DNA from: Hymenobacter sp. BRD67
GTDB taxonomy: Bacteria; Bacteroidota; Bacteroidia; Cytophagales; Hymenobacteraceae
Length of the DNA stretch: 64,000 nucleotides
Assembly: GCF_013256425.1 (NCBI RefSeq)
Contig: NZ_CP053904.1
Coordinates: 3,906,001-3,970,000 of the forward strand
Reading direction: 5' to 3'
Positions within the stretch are counted from its first letter, which is position 1, and the number at the start of each line of letters is the position of its first letter. Shown in pieces: positions 1 through 7,956 of this stretch. The position numbers were made by a program, and so were the translations under genes. The notes under the pieces were generated by a model. The model was not told the DNA's origin, made no database searches, and saw only the letters and a list, made by a program, of their open reading frames with translations.

Positions 1-441
1 CCCGCCCTCCATGCCGCCTGCCTGGCCTACGTGCACACCCGCCTAGCCGCGGCCCGCGCCGGCATGGCGGCCGCGCAAGAGTCCTCAAACTCCGAAACCA
101 AGAGCAGCGCCGGCGATAAGTACGAAACGGGCCGCGCCATGGCCCAGCAGGAGCGAGACCGCCACGCTGCCCAGCTGCACGAGGCGCAGCAGCTACTGGC
201 CGCCCTGCAAAAAATCAACCCCGACCTACCCAGCGATACCGTGCGCCTGGGCGCGCTGGCCAGTACCAGCCTGGGACTGTTTTACGTCAGCATCAGCGCG
301 GGGCGACTGGCTACGGCCGCAGGGCAGGAGTTTATGGCCGTATCGGCGGCGGCACCGCTGGCCGCGGCGCTGCACGGGCGGCGGGCCGGCGAGGAAGTGA
401 TTTTCAACGGCAAGCCGGTGCGGGTGCTGGCCGTGAGCTAG
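1..441 (+). CDS. GreA/GreB-like C-terminal domain protein (5' end outside window)
   Basis: The reading frame is open from base 1 with no start, so the gene begins upstream. The visible 146 residues carry the stretch QESSNSETKSSAGDKYETGR, typical of a small Bacteroidota family often labelled 3-oxoacyl-ACP synthase in databases but resembling the GreA/GreB C-terminal fold. A helical N-terminal half is followed by a beta-rich half ending in IFNGKPVRVLAVS. If the Gre relation holds it would bind the RNA polymerase secondary channel region; that is inference. The family is usually about 150 aa, so only a few residues are missing. Confidence 0.7.
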   Translation, partial: PALHAACLAYVHTRLAAARAGMAAAQESSNSETKSSAGDKYETGRAMAQQERDRHAAQLHEAQQLLAALQKINPDLPSDTVRLGALASTSLGLFYVSISAGRLATAAGQEFMAVSAAAPLAAALHGRRAGEEVIFNGKPVRVLAVS

Positions 442-485
442 CGGCCGGCGCGCACCCTGGCCGCGCGCTCATCGTATGCAGCGGT

Positions 486-932
486 ATGGAAACTACTCGT
501 CGCTCACTCGCCCAGCTGCCCGCCCCCAAAACCACCCCGCTCCAAGACGTGGCCCGCTGCCTGCTCGGCAGCTTTATGGTGACGGCTGGTACTGGCCACC
601 TCACTTTCGTGCGCCAGGATTTTCAGGCCCAGGTGCCCGATTTTGTGCCGTTTAACAAAGATACGGTGGTCTTGCTCTCGGGCGTAGTCGAAATCGGCCT
701 GGGGCTGGCCCTGATTTTCTCGCAGGGGCCAAACCGGGTGCGCATGGGCCTGGGGCTGGCGGCGTTCTATGCCGCCGTTTTTCCGGGTAATATTCACCAG
801 TATACCCACCACCTGTCGGCGTTTGGCCTCGATACCGATGGCAAGCGGCTGGGGCGGCTGTTCATGCAGCCCGTGCTGATGGGCGTGGCGCTGTGGGCTA
901 CCGGCGCGCTAAAAGCGCTCCGCAAAAAGTAG
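486..932 (+). CDS. DoxX-like integral membrane protein
   Basis: A 148-aa protein with four predicted membrane helices: residues about 22-40, 60-78, 85-102 and 128-144. The helix spacing, the VARCLLGSFMVTAGTGHLTF segment and the GNIHQY motif between helices 3 and 4 match the DoxX-like family of small membrane proteins, whose role is mostly unknown. The start at 486 is the first ATG after the upstream gene, 44 bp away. Its TAG stop lies inside the left arm of an inverted repeat (929-1006). Confidence 0.75.
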   Translation: METTRRSLAQLPAPKTTPLQDVARCLLGSFMVTAGTGHLTFVRQDFQAQVPDFVPFNKDTVVLLSGVVEIGLGLALIFSQGPNRVRMGLGLAAFYAAVFPGNIHQYTHHLSAFGLDTDGKRLGRLFMQPVLMGVALWATGALKALRKK

Positions 933-1006
933 TGTGGACGCTGCGAGTCCGCGCGTCAGAACGTTGTTCAAGGATACCATGCGCGGACTCGCAGCGTCCG
1001 CGCTAC
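929..1006. repeat. REP-like inverted repeat between convergent genes
   Basis: The arms 929-954 and 981-1006 are inverted copies of 26 bp with two mismatches; the inner 19 bp (936-954 and 981-999) are perfect. The loop is 26 bp. The left arm contains the TAG stop of the DoxX-like gene and the right arm contains the TAG stop of the convergent methyltransferase gene. The outer part (GTAGCGCGGAC) resembles the stem of the palindromes at 13331 and 36559. It may act as a bidirectional terminator or mRNA stabiliser. Confidence 0.8.
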
Positions 1007-1920
1007 TGTGCCTTCTCATTCCGAGCCACCACAAACATTCTGTCCCCAAACCGGCCGCTCAGCTTGTTGAGCCAGTAGGTGGGGTACTGCGTGCCCAGCT
1101 TGGCGGCCTGCTCTACCAGGTTGCCCCCCAGGCGAATGTGCTGCGGCGCTTTCACCGGATTTTGCAAATCAACCACCGAAAACCCATTCTTAGCCAGCAT
1201 CTTGCGAATGGTACTGGGCGTAAACTCGTAGAGGTGGTAGGGCGGAATATCCATGCGGCGCTGGCGGCCCAGCGCCTTATAGGCCGCAAAGCCCAGGCGC
1301 ATGCTCGGCAGGTTCGTCACGCTGGGCAAGGCCAGCACCAGCAGCCCGCCGGGCTCCAGGATGCGGCCAAACTTGCGGATGGCGGCGGCCGGCGACAGCA
1401 GGTGCTCGAGCACGTCGCCGAGGTAAGCCAGGTCGAACTGATTTTCGTGGAAGTCCTCGGTGGTTTCGATGTTGCCGGTTACTACGGGCAGGCCCAGCTC
1501 ACGGCGGGCGTAGTCGGCGGCGTGCGCGCTGATTTCGAGGCCGTGCGTTTCCCAGCCCAGGCTTTGCAAGCTTTTAAGTGTGTAGCCAGGGCCGCAGCCC
1601 ACATCCAGGTATCGAAAGCGCCGGCCCGGATAGTGCTGCTGCATGTAGCGCGTGAACTTATCTTCCTGCACCTTGCTTAAGTCCAGGGCTTTACCTTCTT
1701 CGATAAAGGTTTTTTCCTTCTCCGTGCGGTCGTAGTTGGGGCGGTCAGTGAAATACTCCTTGCCATACAGCTTTTCGAGCTGCGCGGGCGTAGGCTGCGG
1801 GTCGAGAAAAGCCAGGTCGCAGCTGGTGCAGCGGGTGCCTTGCAGGCGCTGACCATCAAAAAGATAGTAGAAGGGCAGGGGCTCGAAGCTGGTAGCTCCG
1901 CACAGGTCGCAGTGGCGCAT
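1003..1920 (-). CDS. class I SAM-dependent methyltransferase with N-terminal Cys pairs
   Basis: A 305-aa protein. The N-terminus has two CxxC pairs (CDLC at residues 4-7 and CTSC near 33), the zinc-ribbon-like arrangement common in methyltransferases acting on sugars or glycolipids. The SAM site follows: YLDVGCGPG (motif I, about residue 107), an acidic residue in HGLEIS, and LGDVLEHL as motif IV. The frame runs open to 2052, but the ATG at 1920 directly before HCDLCGAT matches the family start. The substrate cannot be told from sequence; a cell-envelope sugar or lipid is likely. Confidence 0.85.
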   Translation of the reverse strand: MRHCDLCGATSFEPLPFYYLFDGQRLQGTRCTSCDLAFLDPQPTPAQLEKLYGKEYFTDRPNYDRTEKEKTFIEEGKALDLSKVQEDKFTRYMQQHYPGRRFRYLDVGCGPGYTLKSLQSLGWETHGLEISAHAADYARRELGLPVVTGNIETTEDFHENQFDLAYLGDVLEHLLSPAAAIRKFGRILEPGGLLVLALPSVTNLPSMRLGFAAYKALGRQRRMDIPPYHLYEFTPSTIRKMLAKNGFSVVDLQNPVKAPQHIRLGGNLVEQAAKLGTQYPTYWLNKLSGRFGDRMFVVARNEKAQ

Positions 1921-2070
1921 AAGCTGGGCCGGCGCGCCAACTTTAGCGGCCGCGTCGAAACCGCACTGCCCGTCCGATTGTCGTACAAGCCAGCGCGTAG
2001 GACAAAGTTCGCTTTGCCAGGCCAAATCTGTTGGCCCGGCTGTATGTGGCAATGCTTAAAGTTATAAAAT

Positions 2071-2086
2071 ATAGTAAAAATACTAT
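2071..2086. promoter_or_regulatory. small AT-rich palindrome in a divergent promoter region
   Basis: ATAGTA-AAAA-TACTAT, a perfect 6-bp inverted repeat in the 274-bp gap between the divergent methyltransferase and ypdA genes. A further ATAGTA lies at about 2099. This AT-rich stretch stands out in a GC-rich genome and could be an operator, but no TAnnTTTG box is obvious beside it. Confidence 0.3.
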
Positions 2087-2194
2087 GTAATCAAAGCGCA
2101 TAGTAAGCTTGCTTTTCTAACTTGCTAGTAGCTGATTGCCAATCAAAATGCCGTACACGTCCGCGCCACGTTTTTTACCAAGCAACTATTCTTC

Positions 2195-3193
2195 ATGCCT
2201 GCTGCCAAACTAGACGTTGTTGTAATCGGGGCTGGCCCTGTGGGGCTGGCCTGCGCCATCGAAATTCAGCGACGGAGCCTCTCAGTGGCTACGGTCGACA
2301 AGGGCGCGCTCGTCAACTCACTGGTGGGCTACCCCACCCAAATGGAGTTTTTTTCGACGCCCGAGCTGCTCGAAATCGGTGGTCATCCTTTCCCGATGGC
2401 TTCCTACAAGCCCCACCGCGAAGATGCCCTCGACTACTACCAGCGCGTAGCCACGGCTGAAAAGCTGGATTTGCGACTATATGAAAAAGTGACTGCTTTG
2501 CGGGGGCAGGCCGGCGATTTTATCGTCGAAACCGACAAAGGCGAGCTGGCTACCCGCGCCGTAGTCGTGGCCACCGGCTTCTTCGATGTGCCCAACTTTA
2601 TGGGGATTCCGGGGGAAGAGTTGCCGCACGTAAATCACTATTATAAAGAGCCTTATGCCCACGCCGGGCGCGAGGTGGTAGTTGTCGGGGCCAAAAACTC
2701 CTCGGCCAAAGCTGCGCTGGCGCTCACCCGCGCCGGGGCCCGCGTTACGCTGGTGGTGCGGGGCGCCGCCGTGGCCGATACCGTGAAATACTGGATTCGC
2801 CCCGACCTCATCAACCGCATTGCGGAGGGCCGCATCACGGCGTATTTCAACACGACCATCGATGCCATCACGCCGCACTCGGTGGAGGTGACCACGCCCA
2901 ACGGCCCACGCAGCATCCCGGCCGACTACGTGTACGCCCTCACCGGCTACCGGCCCGACTACTCGCTGCTCATCGACGCGCTGGCCCTGCCGCTCGACGA
3001 AAGTGACCCGGCCAAGCCCCCGGTTTTCGACCCCGAAACCCACGAAACGGCCCGTCCCGGTGTGTACGTGGCCGGCACGGTGTGCGGCGGGCTGGCCACC
3101 AGCCGCTGGTTTATTGAGAATGGCCGCCACCACGCGCAGCTTATTGCTAAGGCTGTGGCTGCTGGTTTGGTGCAAGCGGCTTCTTTGAAATAG
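2195..3193 (+). CDS. ypdA: YpdA-type putative bacillithiol disulfide reductase
   Basis: A 332-aa flavoprotein with two Rossmann sites: FAD-binding VVIGAGPVGLACAIE at residues 9-23 and NADPH-binding VVVVGAKNSSAKAALAL near residue 165. A second FAD segment (RPGVYVAGTVCGG) lies near the C-terminus, and its Cys may be the one that takes part in catalysis in this family. The YpdA hallmark YKPHREDALDYY is present. YpdA/Bdr enzymes reduce oxidised bacillithiol or bacilliredoxin with NADPH, so the organism probably makes bacillithiol. The gene is divergent from the methyltransferase and stands alone. Confidence 0.88.
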   Translation: MPAAKLDVVVIGAGPVGLACAIEIQRRSLSVATVDKGALVNSLVGYPTQMEFFSTPELLEIGGHPFPMASYKPHREDALDYYQRVATAEKLDLRLYEKVTALRGQAGDFIVETDKGELATRAVVVATGFFDVPNFMGIPGEELPHVNHYYKEPYAHAGREVVVVGAKNSSAKAALALTRAGARVTLVVRGAAVADTVKYWIRPDLINRIAEGRITAYFNTTIDAITPHSVEVTTPNGPRSIPADYVYALTGYRPDYSLLIDALALPLDESDPAKPPVFDPETHETARPGVYVAGTVCGGLATSRWFIENGRHHAQLIAKAVAAGLVQAASLK

Positions 3194-3281
3194 AATTTTT
3201 TCCTTGTCAAGGGGTTTTCACCAGCATGGGTGAGTAATAAACCTGCTTGTTAAAAAATCAAGTATTTGCTATATAAAAACA

Positions 3282-4445
3282 TTATTGGCAGGCAGCTGCG
3301 GCGGCTACGGCATAGGAATACCCTGCCTTAGCTCCGCGCCGAAAGAACTCGCAGCCGCTGGCCGAGTCACCCTGTTGCTGGGCCAGGCGGCCTAACAGAA
3401 AGAGCGTGCGGCCATCCTCGGGCTGGCTTTCCAGCGCTAGCTTATAGGTAGCGCGGGCCTCCTCGTAGCGAGCCAGGTGGGCCAGGGCGGCCCCTTCCGT
3501 CTGGAGATATTCGAGCGGTACGGGGCGGCCGGCGCGGGTAAGCTGGCCGCGGCCGTGGCGCAGGTCGGCCAGGGCCGGGCGGGTCTGGCGCAGGTCGAGC
3601 AGGCGGTTTTCGCCGCGGGCCAGGTAGGCTTCGGCCAGCGTCGTGTCCAGGGTCAGGGCGCGGCAATAGCTTAGCTCGGCGGCGGCGGGCTCGTGCAGGC
3701 CCGCCTCGCAACGGCCCAGCCGGTAAAGCAAGCGAGCCGCTTCGGGCGTGGCAAGGGCGTGCCCGGCATCGGCCAGCAGAGCGGCCTGGTAGTCGGCGCG
3801 GGCCGCTTGCAGGTCGTGGTTGATATCTTGCCGGAGCTGGCCGCGCAGGCGTAGCGCCTCGGCGTGGTCGTCGCGAAAGCTCAGCGCCTGGTCGAGCTGG
3901 CGTTCGGCTTCCAGCCACTGGCCTTTGGCAAAGGCGGTGCGGGCGTCGGCATAATACAGGTTGGCCTGCACGCGGTCCATCACTATCTTGGCGGAGATGC
4001 CAAACAGAAAAATAAGGCAGACAAGCCCGGCTACCAGCCAAAAATCCTGCTTATTGAAGCGCACCTGCTGGCGGGGCACCCGCTGCTGGTAGTGGCGCTC
4101 GCGGCTGCCGGCCGGTGGGCGCGTGCGCAGGGGCGGGCCCGCAGCGGGAGTGCCCGGCATCTTATATACCGAAGGGCCGCTGCCGGCAGACTGGGCAGTA
4201 GTCCGCCGCTGTTCCTCGGCCCGGCGGGTAGCCTGTTGCAGCTGGTAGTCGTACTGAGCCCGGCGGTCGGGGTCTGAAAGTACGCCATACGCCACGGTGA
4301 CGGCCTTAAACTGCTCTTCGTAGTGGCGGTCGCCGCCGTGCTTATCGGGGTGCAGCTCGGTGGCCAGGCGCCGGTAGGCGCGCTTGATGTCGGCACTGGG
4401 AGCGGTAGGCGGCACGCCCAGTACCTGATAATGATTCTGACTCAC
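3282..4445 (-). CDS. membrane-anchored J-domain protein with TPR repeats
   Basis: A 387-aa protein. An N-terminal J domain (residues 3-65) has the HPD motif (ATELHPDKHGG) and the QYDYQL ending, so it should stimulate an Hsp70/DnaK ATPase. A basic linker of about 70 residues leads to one membrane helix (FWLVAGLVCLIFLFGISA), then about 220 residues of Ala/Leu-rich helical repeats that look like TPRs (ARTAFAKGQWLEAERQLDQA, AAELSYCRALTLDTTLAEAY). The frame reaches 4496, but the GTG at 4445 directly precedes SQNHYQVLGV, the normal J-domain beginning. It probably recruits DnaK to the inner membrane, with the TPRs on the other side. Confidence 0.85.
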   Translation of the reverse strand: MSQNHYQVLGVPPTAPSADIKRAYRRLATELHPDKHGGDRHYEEQFKAVTVAYGVLSDPDRRAQYDYQLQQATRRAEEQRRTTAQSAGSGPSVYKMPGTPAAGPPLRTRPPAGSRERHYQQRVPRQQVRFNKQDFWLVAGLVCLIFLFGISAKIVMDRVQANLYYADARTAFAKGQWLEAERQLDQALSFRDDHAEALRLRGQLRQDINHDLQAARADYQAALLADAGHALATPEAARLLYRLGRCEAGLHEPAAAELSYCRALTLDTTLAEAYLARGENRLLDLRQTRPALADLRHGRGQLTRAGRPVPLEYLQTEGAALAHLARYEEARATYKLALESQPEDGRTLFLLGRLAQQQGDSASGCEFFRRGAKAGYSYAVAAAAACQ

Positions 4446-4585
4446 GCCACAAAAAATTAAACGAAAGCCGGTCGTAAAAGGCAGCCCCGGCCCCAAGTTT
4501 TGCGTAAAGAACGCCCTGGCTGGTTAAGCTGTTGCTTTCAGCCCAGCTTATTAACCGCATTTCTCCGCTAAACAATTCCGCCCAC

Positions 4586-4957
4586 ATGGCCTCCCTGACC
4601 GACGACAAAACGCCGCGCAACGATAGCCTCATCAGCAACCTCACCGGCTACCTGGATACCCGCATCGACCTGGTGCGCCTGGAAGCCCAGGAAAAAGTGA
4701 AAAATGCCTTTGTGGGCACCGTTCACGGGGTGGCGCTGGGGCTGCTGGGTTTTCTATTCATCGTATTTGGCTCCATCTACCTGGGCCTGGTGCTGAATGA
4801 TGCGCTTCATAGCCCATCGGCCGGGTTCGGAATCGTAGCTGCGCTGTACCTGGTGCTGGCCATCCTGTTCTTTGTCGGGGTCGATAAAAAGCTCTTTCAG
4901 GGAGTGGCCGATAAGCTGCTGAATAACACCATCTATAAATCGGATAAACGCGCGTAG
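4586..4957 (+). CDS. phage holin family (Holin-X-like) envelope protein
   Basis: A 123-aa protein with an amphipathic N-terminal helix (LTGYLDTRIDLVRLEAQEKV) and two membrane helices (residues about 45-70 and 78-98) ending in a charged tail. This is the layout of the actinobacterial-holin-like superfamily, common as a chromosomal housekeeping gene in Bacteroidota and unrelated to lysis there. The ATG at 4586 gives the usual length; the frame is open from 4532. The next gene, 44 bp downstream, also encodes an envelope protein, so the two may form an operon. Confidence 0.75.
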   Translation: MASLTDDKTPRNDSLISNLTGYLDTRIDLVRLEAQEKVKNAFVGTVHGVALGLLGFLFIVFGSIYLGLVLNDALHSPSAGFGIVAALYLVLAILFFVGVDKKLFQGVADKLLNNTIYKSDKRA

Positions 4958-5001
4958 GCTGCGGCCTGCCGTTCTAGCTATCTTGCAAAACACCCCTTAT
5001 C

Positions 5002-5937
5002 ATGACCGAGCCCACCAACCCGTTGTTTGAAGAAGAAAAGGATTTTCTGGAGCGCAAAAAGCTGGAATATGAGCGGGCTTTGCGCGGCGATGTAGAAGAT
5101 ATTAAGGAGCATACCATTCAGGCCGGCAAGCTGGCTTTGGTGGGGGCCGGCGTATTCAGCACTGTCTGGCTGTTGCGCAAGGCATTTGGAGGCAGTTCGC
5201 GTAAAAAGCATGCGCATCACGACAGGTACCGCTCGGCCTATGAAGACTACGCGGGCTTCGACGGCTATGATGAGAATGACCAGGAGCTGGATGAGCTGGA
5301 CGGTGATTTTCATACTTCAGCCTTTAATCAGCCTGCTAGTCAGGAGTTTGCTACTGATGGGGTTGAAGGAGACGGCTTTTATGAGCAGGGCCGCTTCAGC
5401 ACCGACGACGCCAGCGAAGACGATGATAACGGCTTGAGTCACCAGGCCGATTTTCCGGCCCATTCGGCAGCTCAGCACGGCTCCGATACGGTTGACTACC
5501 ACTTTGGGGAAGACCACGGTGAGGAGGAAGGCCCGGCGCACTCGTATGCTTCCAGCAACTCGTACCAGGCTCGCCCCTACGACGATAGCCGGCGCCTGCC
5601 GCATTCCGACAGCTTTACCGAAAGCGGGGAAACTGCTGCCGCTGCTCAGCCTAAGCGCAGCCTGCTCGGCCCGACCCTTATGGCCTTTGCCCAGAGCGAA
5701 ACCGGACGCGTTATTATGGCGCAGGCCGCTGCCGTAGCCCTGGCGCTGGTTACGAAGGCCGTGCAGGATATTATGCCCAGGCATGAAGCGGAAACCGGCA
5801 AAAATGCCGACCTTGCAGCTTCATCGGCCACTATGGGCACTCCGCCCGCGACCTGGCCCGCTACCTCTGCTGCTCAGGATGCCGCTGCCGCCGCCCGCCA
5901 CGACGACAATCTTCCCTACCGCGAACCGCTTGCTTGA
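5002..5937 (+). CDS. acidic, membrane-associated hypothetical protein
   Basis: A 311-aa protein of unknown family. It has a charged N-terminal helix (FEEEKDFLERKKLEYERALR), a short hydrophobic segment (LALVGAGVFSTVWLL, residues 45-60), a long low-complexity acidic middle (about residues 80-215, rich in D, E, H, S, Y) and a second hydrophobic stretch near 240-255 (IMAQAAAVALALVTKAV). It follows the holin-like gene at 44 bp, and YtxH- or YqjD-like proteins often keep that company. Its 3' end overlaps the proposed start of the next gene by 8 bp. Confidence 0.7.
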   Translation: MTEPTNPLFEEEKDFLERKKLEYERALRGDVEDIKEHTIQAGKLALVGAGVFSTVWLLRKAFGGSSRKKHAHHDRYRSAYEDYAGFDGYDENDQELDELDGDFHTSAFNQPASQEFATDGVEGDGFYEQGRFSTDDASEDDDNGLSHQADFPAHSAAQHGSDTVDYHFGEDHGEEEGPAHSYASSNSYQARPYDDSRRLPHSDSFTESGETAAAAQPKRSLLGPTLMAFAQSETGRVIMAQAAAVALALVTKAVQDIMPRHEAETGKNADLAASSATMGTPPATWPATSAAQDAAAAARHDDNLPYREPLA

Positions 5938-6669
5938 TAAGCTGACCGGGCTACGGCTGCGCGGCCGCAAGGCGCTGGCAGTGCTGCTCGACCCCGACGA
6001 CTTCGAGCCGGCGCGCCTGCAGCACCTGCTGCTACTAATCCGGCAGCATCCCGTTGATTTTTTCCTCGTAGGGGGCAGCCTGGTGCTTACTGAGCACCAG
6101 GTTGCCCTTATTGCGTTGCTCAAAGCGGAAGCACCGCAGGTGCCGGTTCTGCTGTTTCCGAGCCATGCCCTGCACGTAGACGCCACCGCCGACGGCATTC
6201 TGCTGCTATCGCTCATCTCGGGTCGCAATCCTGATTTTCTGATTGGCCAGCACGTAGTAGCCGCCCCCCGCCTGCGGCAGAGTGGCCTGCAAATATTACC
6301 TACTGGCTATATGCTGGTCGATAGTGGCCGGCCCACTACGGCCTCTTACATTAGTGGAACCGCGCCGCTGCCGCACGATAAGCCGGGCATCGCGGCGGCA
6401 ACTGCCCTGGCCGGCGAGCAGCTGGGCCTGCGCCTCATGTACCTGGACGGTGGCAGCGGGGCGCAGCACCCGGTATCGGCGGCCATGATTAGGGCCGTGC
6501 GCGAAGCCGTTGAGGTGCCGGTTATTGTGGGTGGTGGCCTGAATACTGCCGGGAAAGTACATGCCGCCCTGGCTGCCGGGCCGACATGGTGGTGGTCGGC
6601 AACCACATCGAGCGCGACCCGAGCTTCCTGGCCGAGGCAGTAGCCGCTACTCGCTCCGCTGACCACTGA
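5930..6669 (+). CDS. PcrB-like geranylgeranyl/heptaprenylglyceryl phosphate synthase (frameshifted)
   Basis: The enzyme joins sn-glycerol 1-phosphate to a prenyl diphosphate. Family motifs are clear: KALAVLLDPDDFEP, FFLVGGSLV, LLFPSHALHV, GYMLVDSGRPTTASYIS, YLDGGSGA and VPVIVGGGLNTAGKV. After LAAG at 6578-6580 the frame slips: adding one G after 6580 restores ADMVVVGNHIERDPSFLAE and a TGA at 6667-6669, giving about 246 aa, the normal size. As read, the frame runs to 6643 with an aberrant tail. The start is uncertain: TTG 5930 (overlapping the upstream stop) gives the usual spacing, ATG 5879 is the alternative. Confidence 0.8.
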
Positions 6670-6864
6670 TTAGCGCGGATTTTAGCGGATTTCACGGATT
6701 TTGTAGACGGCTGCCTTCGCCGTAGCCACCAGCAGAGGCAGGCAATTGTCAGGTCCTTATTAAGCAGAAAAGCCACCCTAAAGGTGGCTTTTCTGTTATG
6801 AAAATAGCGTAGCGGCGTTCACAAAATCCGTGTAATCCGCTAAAATCCTCGCTAATCAGTGGTC
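6661..6864. repeat. MITE-like element with 44-bp terminal inverted repeats
   Basis: The arms 6661-6704 and 6821-6864 are inverted copies of 44 bp with two mismatches (both begin GACCACTGATTAGCG at their outer ends). The 116-bp centre holds a terminator hairpin. No protein is encoded. The left arm supplies the stop codon of the PcrB-like gene and the right arm abuts the stop of the convergent AraC gene. No target-site duplication is obvious. The AATCCG-rich arm resembles short repeats commonly scattered in Bacteroidota genomes. Confidence 0.75.
6766..6794. terminator. bidirectional intrinsic terminator
   Basis: Perfect 12-bp stem AGAAAAGCCACC / GGTGGCTTTTCT with a 5-nt loop, inside the MITE-like element and between two convergent genes. 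A-rich and T-rich flanks allow use from both strands. Confidence 0.75.
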
Positions 6865-7790
6865 TCAGATGTTTGTGGCGGTTTCGCGGCGGCGCATTTT
6901 GCCGGCCGGGATACCAAACATCATCTTAAAGCGGCGGCAGAAGTAAGCGGTGTCCTTGTAGCCTACTTCCTTGCCAATATCGCGGATGCTTTTTTTGGTG
7001 GTGCGCAATAGCGAAACTGCCCGCTCCATGCGTTGATACTCAATATAATCCTGCGGATTAATATTGGTCAGCATCTTGAAGTACTGGCCCACGTAGTCCT
7101 CGCTCACATTGGCTACCGTTGCCAGCACTTTGTTGGATAAGTCGCCGCTTAGGTTTTCCTTGATGAAGTTAAACAAGTCAATCAGGCGGGGGTCTTTGAA
7201 GTACGTGCTGTTAGTGGCTAACTGCTCCACAAACAGGTTGTTGCGTAAGATATAACGCACGACCTCCACCACCAGGTTCTCGGTATAGATGCCAATCAGC
7301 CGCTCGCGGCCCGGCAGGTCTTGCAGCGACTCTTCAATAACTTTAATGACCAGGTTGGCCAGCTTCGAGTTGCCCTTGATGATAAACGCCGGCACATCGA
7401 GCGAGGCAAAGAAGTTGACTGAGTCAAACACTTTGGCCTCAAAGGAAACAAAGCTGTGGCTTTCCTCCGCGTCGCCGATGTAGTCGAGCTTATCGTTAGA
7501 AGTAAAAAAACGGTCCTTATTCGTAATTAAATCATCATTGGAAATCACACGGTTGGCTGCCCCTGGCCATAGCCGACGCGCGTTGCGCGGCCACCCGGCA
7601 AAAACAGCAATTCCCCTTCTTCTACTACCTGGTCCTCGTCGCCAAAAACCAAAGTGCCCTTATGTAGCAGAATGAGGTTATTGCCCACATCGTACGCGTT
7701 GCGGACGGTAAAAGCCTGGCGCAAAACCAGGTTTTTGGCTTTGATGTAGCGTACTCCCAGTGATTCAATTACTTTATTATAGTCTTCCAT
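6865..7790 (-). CDS. AraC-family transcriptional regulator (frameshifted)
   Basis: Two adjacent frames form one regulator of about 308 aa. The N-terminal part (7545-7790) is a cupin-like sensor domain (HKGTLVFGDE, GELLFLPGG). The rest (6865-7548) continues it and ends in an AraC DNA-binding domain with two helix-turn-helix units (LATVANVSEDYVGQYFKML; IRDIGKEVGYKDTAYFCRRF). The break is at GTGTGA around 7545-7550: one added base, or loss of a TG, joins the frames. Genuine translational coupling through the overlapping GTG start is the alternative, but neither half looks complete alone. Confidence 0.8.
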
Positions 7791-7892
7791 TTATGTTTTT
7801 TTTATTCTAAGGGGCCGCCCCTTTATCGTTACAAAAGTGCCTAAAGTTACAGCTAATTACTACAATACTTTCTAAAAAAAGTTCAGTAAAAG

Positions 7893-7918
7893 AAAAACCC
7901 AGGCCATATTGGCCTGGG
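7893..7918 (-). terminator. terminator of the acyl-CoA dehydrogenase gene
   Basis: Perfect 9-bp stem CCCAGGCCA / TGGCCTGGG (7898-7906 and 7910-7918). On the minus strand it is followed by five T residues, 39 bp after the stop of the gene ending at 7957. Confidence 0.8.
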
Positions 7919-7956
7919 CTTAGTGCAAATTAAGGCAATATTCCGGCTCGCGCCGG

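Noticed and set aside
6865..7790. AraC regulator as two translationally coupled genes
   Set aside because: Considered because of the GTGTGA overlap, but neither half is a full domain set and ten other genes show the same single-base pattern.
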